NCBI GenBank assembly: GCA_030144725.1
Contig: JASKMD010000028.1
Location: 4,077,919-4,141,918 of the forward strand
Direction of reading: 5' to 3'
Length of the DNA stretch: 64,000 nucleotides
From: Haematococcus lacustris
Taxonomy: Eukaryota > Chlorophyta > Chlorophyceae > Chlamydomonadales > Haematococcaceae
Shown: in pieces, positions 60,701 through 64,000 of the stretch
How the letters are laid out: each line of letters starts with the position of its first letter
Position numbering within the stretch: position 1 is the stretch's first letter
Program-made: the position numbers and the translations under genes
The notes under the pieces: model-generated
What the model was told of the DNA's origin: nothing
Databases searched by the model: none
The model's input: only the letters and a program-made list of their open reading frames with translations

Positions 60701-61641
60701 CGGGGGGAGAGGGTGGTAGCCAAGTGCAGCCCATTGCGCATAAGGTACTGCTGGCTGACGATGTTCCCGGTGGCGCCGCTGTCCACCATGAACCTGGCTG
60801 GGTGACCAGCAAAGGTACCATGGAGGATGATGAGCTCTGAAGATGGGCTGCTGCCACTGGCAGACAGGGAAGTGAGTACGATGGGGGAGGGTGCAGCAGC
60901 GGGGGAAGGGGTGGGGGTGGGAGTGGGCGGGGAGGTGTGGGAAGGACAAGGAGCAGGGGGGGGACACGGAGGCGCACTGGGAGGAGGTAAGGACCGGGGA
61001 GCGAGAGAATCGGCCGGCGGCTGGTCCTGAACAGCCAGCACGGCAAAGGAGTTGACATGGAGGAAGGCAGGTGCATCAGCATTGGCACGCTGCAACACAG
61101 CTGGGCGGGCTGTCCGGCCAGGCTGGGGAGGGCGAGGAGGGCTGCCACCTAGAGCTGCAGGTAGGGGCAGGGAGAACCGCACGACCTTACGAGGTCGTCC
61201 CGGTGGCGTGGAGCCAGCCACAGAAGGCTGCTTGAGAATGCTGCCAGCAGGTCTAACATGCTGCAGGGGTAAGGGCATGGATCTGACAACCTGCAGGGAG
61301 GGCCGGCCAGCAGTGTCCACCTTACCAGTGTACGGCTGGCAGGTGGAATGCAGACCAAGGTAGGAGGGTGCAGGGGCAGGGAGGAGGAAGTAGGGTGCGC
61401 GGTGGGGACGAGCGCACCGGGGAGGACAAGGAGAGGAGGTGGAAAAGCAGAGGGGCTGGGAGGGGGTGGTGAGAGGGGGTGGGAGGGGGTGGGAGGGGGT
61501 GGTGGAAGGGGATGGTGGGAGGGTCCGGAAGGCGACGTCTAGCGGCGGTCCCCCTTCCGTGGGCCGCTGCTGACGTTTGGGCGAGGAGGGCGGATGGGGC
61601 AGTCCTTCATGGTGTGCCCCGCCTTGCGGCAGTAGAAGCAC
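57796..61641 (-). CDS. pol: Pol polyprotein: protease, RT, RNase H, remnant integrase, chromodomain, PHD finger
   Basis: Residue numbers count from 61641; this is not a true start, because entry is probably by -1 frameshift from gag. A Pro-rich spacer leads to the aspartic protease ([10 protein letters not shown], Asp287). The RT has [33 protein letters not shown] and YLDD at 641-644. RNase H has TDASLFAIG (Asp790) and [10 protein letters not shown]. After FVHKAG the sequence turns into a 21-bp tandem repeat (residues about 891-944), then resumes at [17 protein letters not shown] (Glu960 is the last integrase catalytic residue). The HHCC finger and both catalytic aspartates of integrase are absent. 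The C-terminus has a chromodomain ([18 protein letters not shown], about 1158-1205) and a C4HC3 PHD finger (1227-1271), ending in the basic tail KAPKKRR. Confidence 0.9.
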   Translation of the reverse strand: MLLLPQGGAHHEGLPHPPSSPKRQQRPTEGGPPLDVAFRTLPPSPSTTPSHPLPPPLTTPSQPLCFSTSSPCPPRCARPHRAPYFLLPAPAPSYLGLHSTCQPYTGKVDTAGRPSLQVVRSMPLPLQHVRPAGSILKQPSVAGSTPPGRPRKVVRFSLPLPAALGGSPPRPPQPGRTARPAVLQRANADAPAFLHVNSFAVLAVQDQPPADSLAPRSLPPPSAPPCPPPAPCPSHTSPPTPTPTPSPAAAPSPIVLTSLSASGSSPSSELIILHGTFAGHPARFMVDSGATGNIVSQQYLMRNGLHLATTLSPRRLLLPGPKHTTLPTYTLPPCSIRMGTYCDRLQLSMANIPNPSFDIVLGKPWLAAKNPCVDWINNVVRLDHAGSTHTLTPPPPTPLQADQLNLLSAPRFRRAARHDEVFMARLTQQPNPSSSPSTSTPAPDPPPLHPKAAALVQQYPSVFPKELPAVQDMPRRSVDHTIHLTGPAPSPRPIYRMSQPELDQLKKQLDDLLAKGFIRPSTSPFAAPVLFVRKKDGSLRLCVDFRALNQQTLKNRYPLPRIDDLLDQLSGAQVFSKIDLRSGYHQIRVAEDDIPKTAFRTRYGHYEFTVLPFGLCNAPATFQQLMNDVFKPHLDDFVLVYLDDILVFSKSAADHERHLHLTLSLLRQHQLCANLAKCAFWLDTVDFLGHVVSAAGIQPDPTKVKAVLDWPAPQDKHQLRSFLGTANYYRRLLHHHAHRVLPLTDLLRDEQPWRWGEAEQRAFADIKAAMASSPVVRPPDFSLPFTVKTDASLFAIGAVLTQQDSSGAEYVVAYESRKLNLAQVNYPAHERELLAVLHALTTWRHYLLGRPFIVETDNSATTHVLTQSNLTGRQMRWTQRLAEFDITFVHKAGTTSPAPGTTSPAPGTRHHLTGTRHHLTGTRHHLTGTRHHLTGTRHHLTGTRLLLSSAYHPQTDGQTERANRTVEDMLRPYVNDHKTDWDQHLAAVEFAYNSSEHVGTGFTPFYLNYGQHPTTPSALLLPPPTLVPSQAAEDFVTSMRNNLTAARSALQRSIDTQKLHADQHRRHEEFEVGDLVLLSCANLNLQTAVNSAKLQPRFVGPFKVLAKHSPVSYKLDLPSSMRILPTFHISRLRPYLSSSSFPERAVELQPSPVIIDGEAYFTVEAILGRRWNDAQHAFQYLIKWAGYDDSFNSWEWGPALAQQDAVAALIRDYTARHHAPVDDDPACQVCASRSPRPPMLLCDQCDKGFHITCLSPPLRSVPRGAWLCHQCKQAKAPKKRR
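58808..58972 (-). repeat. 21-bp tandem repeat replacing the integrase core
   Basis: About eight units of GCCGGGTGCCGGTGAGGTGGT on the plus strand, one of them shortened, keeping the pol frame open. Confidence 0.95.
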
Positions 61642-62474
61642 GCCTTGCTGTCCCGCAGAGCCGCACGCTGAGCATCGGAGAGACGAGTACCACGGCTGCG
61701 GCTTGGGCTGGTGTGGAGCATGGCGTCCAGCTCCATGGGCACCGCGGCAGTCTCAGGGCGGGGAGGGCGGGGATTGGAGGGAGGGCGATAGGAGGAGCGG
61801 GAGGCTGAGGTGGAATAGGAGATGGCGTCCACCCGATCCGCGATGGTGGAGGCTTCGGAGAAAGAGGTTGGCTCGCGCAGCTCCAGCTCACGCCGCACTG
61901 AGGGCTTGAGGCCCCGGATGAACCGGTCGAGCTGTTCGGCGGGAGAGAGGTCCGTGACCTCCAGGCAGAGCGCTGTGAACTCGCCAAGGTACCGCCGCAC
62001 GGAGCTCGTTTGGGTGAGAGCTGCCAAGCGGTCCCTTGCATGGCGCAGCCGGTTGACAGGCGCGAACTGCCGCTCAAACGCAGCGACAAAGCACGTCCAG
62101 GAGGTGAAAGAGCTGACGCTGCTGCGGTACCACAGGAGAGCATGGCCGGAGAGGAGGGTGGCGACGTAGACGATCCGTTGGGCGTCCGTCAGCTCGGAGA
62201 TTGTGAAAAAGAGATCCACTGCGAATAGCCAAGCCGCCACGTCCGTGGTACGGCTTCCAGAGAAAGTGGCGGGTGGATTGGCACGGGGCATACGCTGCTG
62301 TGGGGCAGGAGCGGGAGTAGGAGGAGGAGCAGGAGCAGGAGCAGGGGCAGGCGCGGGCGCCGCCGGAGTGGTTTGCTGCAGGGACAGTTGCGCGAGCTGC
62401 TGTTCCAGCCGCTGGATTGTGGCCTGCTGCTCCGAAAATACGCGTTGCATCTTAGCGATCTCTTCCGCGTTCAT
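61539..62474 (-). CDS. gag: Gag protein, 311 residues
   Basis: ATG at 62474, stop at 61539-61541. The N-terminal 35 residues look like a short coiled coil ([19 protein letters not shown]), followed by a Pro/Ala linker and the Retrotrans_gag region ([52 protein letters not shown]). A CX2CX4HX4C zinc knuckle (Cys279, Cys282, His287, Cys292) lies near the C-terminus, and the gene overlaps pol by about 100 nt in the -1 frame. Gag forms the cytoplasmic particle that packages element RNA. Confidence 0.9.
   Translation of the reverse strand: MNAEEIAKMQRVFSEQQATIQRLEQQLAQLSLQQTTPAAPAPAPAPAPAPPPTPAPAPQQRMPRANPPATFSGSRTTDVAAWLFAVDLFFTISELTDAQRIVYVATLLSGHALLWYRSSVSSFTSWTCFVAAFERQFAPVNRLRHARDRLAALTQTSSVRRYLGEFTALCLEVTDLSPAEQLDRFIRGLKPSVRRELELREPTSFSEASTIADRVDAISYSTSASRSSYRPPSNPRPPRPETAAVPMELDAMLHTSPSRSRGTRLSDAQRAALRDSKACFYCRKAGHTMKDCPIRPPRPNVSSGPRKGDRR
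61541..61581 (-). promoter_or_regulatory. Candidate -1 programmed frameshift signal
   Basis: On the minus strand, gag codons ..C CCA AAC (61581-61575) form the slippery heptamer CCCAAAC in the X XXY YYZ register. Six nt later AGCGGC (61568-61563) can pair with GCCGCT (61546-61541). Slipping back one base enters the pol frame exactly (61641 minus 61581 is a multiple of 3). Confidence 0.6.
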
Positions 62475-62558
62475 GGCGGCGCGGGATTAGCGGTGAGAAT
62501 GCGGAGTGGGAGAGAGGAACGGTGGAGTGGGAGAGACGAGGGAAGAGCACTGCGGTTC

Positions 62559-62576
62559 CCGAGAGAGAAGGCACCA
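62559..62576 (-). other. Primer-binding-site candidate
   Basis: One base inside the 5' LTR the minus strand reads TGGTGCCTTCTCTCTCGG; a start with TGG fits the CCA end of a tRNA primer. Which tRNA was not determined. Confidence 0.6.
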
Positions 62577-62577
62577 A

Positions 62578-63011
62578 TGTAACGGAGCTGAGACCAGGGA
62601 GCCTGTGAGGGCGGGAGAACGAGACAGGACCCGGGGTCAGATAGAGTTCTGAGCCAAGGTTACAACATAGCAGAGATGACCAACAGAGCACGGCTTACCT
62701 GTGAGGGCGGGAGAACGAGACAGGACCCGGGGTCAGATAGAGTTCTGAGCCAAGGTGCCTGTCTCTGCCCTCACAGAGCCTTAAGTACTCAAAACCATTC
62801 ACATTCTTAGTCATCCACGTGTAAAGGGAAAAGGTGTACGTAAACTGTGAACTTCTGTGCTCGGTGCATCCGCCTAGGTTCGGAGCACCTTGCACAGAGA
62901 ACAACAGAAGCATCCACTGATAGAAAAGAACAAGTACTCAGTTCGCTAAAGATCAGACATGCAAGTCAGTTTAAAAGATGCAAGCCGCCCATGCTGCGCA
63001 TGTCCACTACA
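62578..63011 (-). repeat. 5' LTR
   Basis: 434 bp, identical to the 3' LTR except for one base. As the upstream LTR it should hold the promoter; no core element was assigned. Confidence 0.95.
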
Positions 63012-63016
63012 AGTAG
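63012..63016. repeat. Target-site duplication AGTAG, right
   Basis: Pairs with 57316-57320. Confidence 0.9.
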
Positions 63017-64000
63017 GAAGCGTAGGGTGGGAGAGTAGGGCTGGGCTGGGCTGGGCGTGTCCTTGCTGCTTGCTGCTCAGGTGAGGGTGAGGGTGAGGGT
63101 AAGAACGTGGGGGGTGGGAGGGAGGGGAGCTGCTGCGCCATGTTGGCTCCCTGTTGGCCTTACCTTGGAGTGGTCTAACCTTGGAGTGGTGTTGTTAGTG
63201 GTGGGGGTGAAAGAGCCAAGGTAGGGTTGAGCGTCAAGGGTGGGATGGGCTCTCTGGGGTAGTCTGCTGGGGTAAGGGAGGGGGCTGGGATGTCAGGGGG
63301 GAGGTGACGGGGAGGGGGGAAGCGGGGGTTGGGGAGAGGTGAAAGTGGAATTGGTGGGACAGGGTAGGGAAGGGGACTTGTAGCCACCTGTAGAGACCTG
63401 GGGAGGGAGGGAGGGAGGGAGGGAGGGAGGGGGGGAGGAAGGGGAGTGAAAGGGGAAGGAGGGTAAAGGGATGTGGACCTGCGGCAAGGAGGTGACGGGT
63501 TATCAAAGGATGTATTTGATGCACAAGGGGCAGGGAAGATGGGCTCGGAGATGGTGGATACATGTCATGGCAAAAAGGTGGGTCGCTGCATGTGAAGCGC
63601 TACATTACCTCGCATGGCATTCGCTACGCGCAAAGCGTGGCGAGGTAATGCACCGTGTACTTGGCGTGGTCTGAGTTGGCTGAGACGGCTGTTGGCTAAG
63701 ATCTCGAGGTTGCGAGATTGGCTAGGAGGCTGGCCTCTACATGAGATGTGGCTGCCTGGCTGCACTGTTGCTGCCTGGCTGCGATGTGGCGATGTGGCGA
63801 TGTTGCGTGGTCTGCAAGGGAAGGCCGCCTGGCTACCTAGATGCGGGTCGCGAAATGAGGGCAGCGAGGCTGCAGGGCTGCGAGGTGGACTTCTTGGCGC
63901 TGTCCTGTAACCCTATCCTCAACGCTAAGTCATTTGCTGCCACCAGCTGCGGCTACGTTCCTAGCATGACTAGAATCGATGCGTTATTGACTACGGCGTG
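63017..64000. other. No gene seen; purine-rich sequence
   Basis: GGGTGA/GGAGG-rich sequence to about 63470 with (GGGA)n at 63402-63430, then ordinary sequence with CTGGCTGC-type short repeats (63745-63780). No coding frame with recognisable motifs. Confidence 0.5.
63603..63650. other. 11-bp perfect inverted repeat
   Basis: CATTACCTCGC (63603-63613) and GCGAGGTAATG (63640-63650) enclose 26 nt that contain CGCTACGCGCAAAGCG. Possible small hairpin or the termini of a very short element. Confidence 0.6.

Larger units (their letters stand above)
57321..63011 (-). mobile_element. Ty3/gypsy (chromovirus-type) LTR retrotransposon
   Basis: 5,691 bp with 434-bp LTRs beginning TG and ending CA, a 5-bp duplication AGTAG, gag (61539-62474) and pol (57796-61641), a primer-binding-site candidate next to the right LTR and a G-rich tract next to the left LTR. 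The two LTRs differ at one base only (57482, T versus G), so the insertion is recent. It is probably non-autonomous, since the middle of the integrase is missing. Confidence 0.92.

Overview
This window looks like nuclear DNA of a chlorophycean green alga in the Chlamydomonas/Volvocales range; a Haematococcus-like species is a guess. Reasons: GC-rich genes with many short GT-AG introns, candidate TGTAA poly(A) signals, an OPR-type organelle-targeted protein, a Dualen/RandI-like LINE, a chromodomain Ty3/gypsy element, and a very heavy load of mini- and microsatellites. Nothing suggests prokaryotic organisation. Positions 35247-35746 are a 500-N gap.

Layout. 1-5912: 3' part of a non-LTR retrotransposon (RT, PHD finger, RNase H, restriction-like endonuclease), visibly decayed. 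5913-9103: repeat country with two minisatellites sharing the palindrome CCAGTACTGG. 9104-11652: little of substance. 11653-19759 (-): a many-exon gene for a type II membrane glycosyltransferase (Nucleotid_trans/GT77 type) with an EF-hand next to its membrane anchor. 19760-20509: divergent promoter region. 20510-29913 (+): four-exon gene for a 2,524-residue OPR-like protein with a transit-peptide-like start. 31999-35084 (-): four-exon leucine-rich-repeat gene. 37162-40832 (+): six linked exons of a conserved unknown protein whose introns are filled with G-rich and other arrays; its 5' end lies upstream, possibly towards the gap. 41159-42486: a compound satellite whose motif changes stepwise. 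42490-53700: dispersed and duplicated non-coding-looking repeats, including a 1.29-kb element present twice, the second copy with an internal 314-bp segment amplified to six tandem copies. 53039-56450: a second, inverted CCAGTACTGG locus. 57321-63011 (-): a complete-looking Ty3/gypsy chromovirus-type element with 434-bp LTRs differing at one base, a 5-bp target duplication, a candidate -1 frameshift site between gag and pol, a chromodomain plus PHD finger at the Pol C-terminus, and an integrase whose core is replaced by a 21-bp tandem repeat. 63017-64000: purine-rich DNA without a gene.

The host genes are unrelated in function as far as can be read: one Golgi-type glycosyltransferase, one organelle RNA-binding-type protein, one LRR protein and one unknown. 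The shared theme is repeat expansion inside introns and between genes, and two unrelated retrotransposons that both carry histone-reader (PHD) modules. Gene models were built by hand from splice-site phase and family resemblance recalled from memory; no alignment or database search was run.
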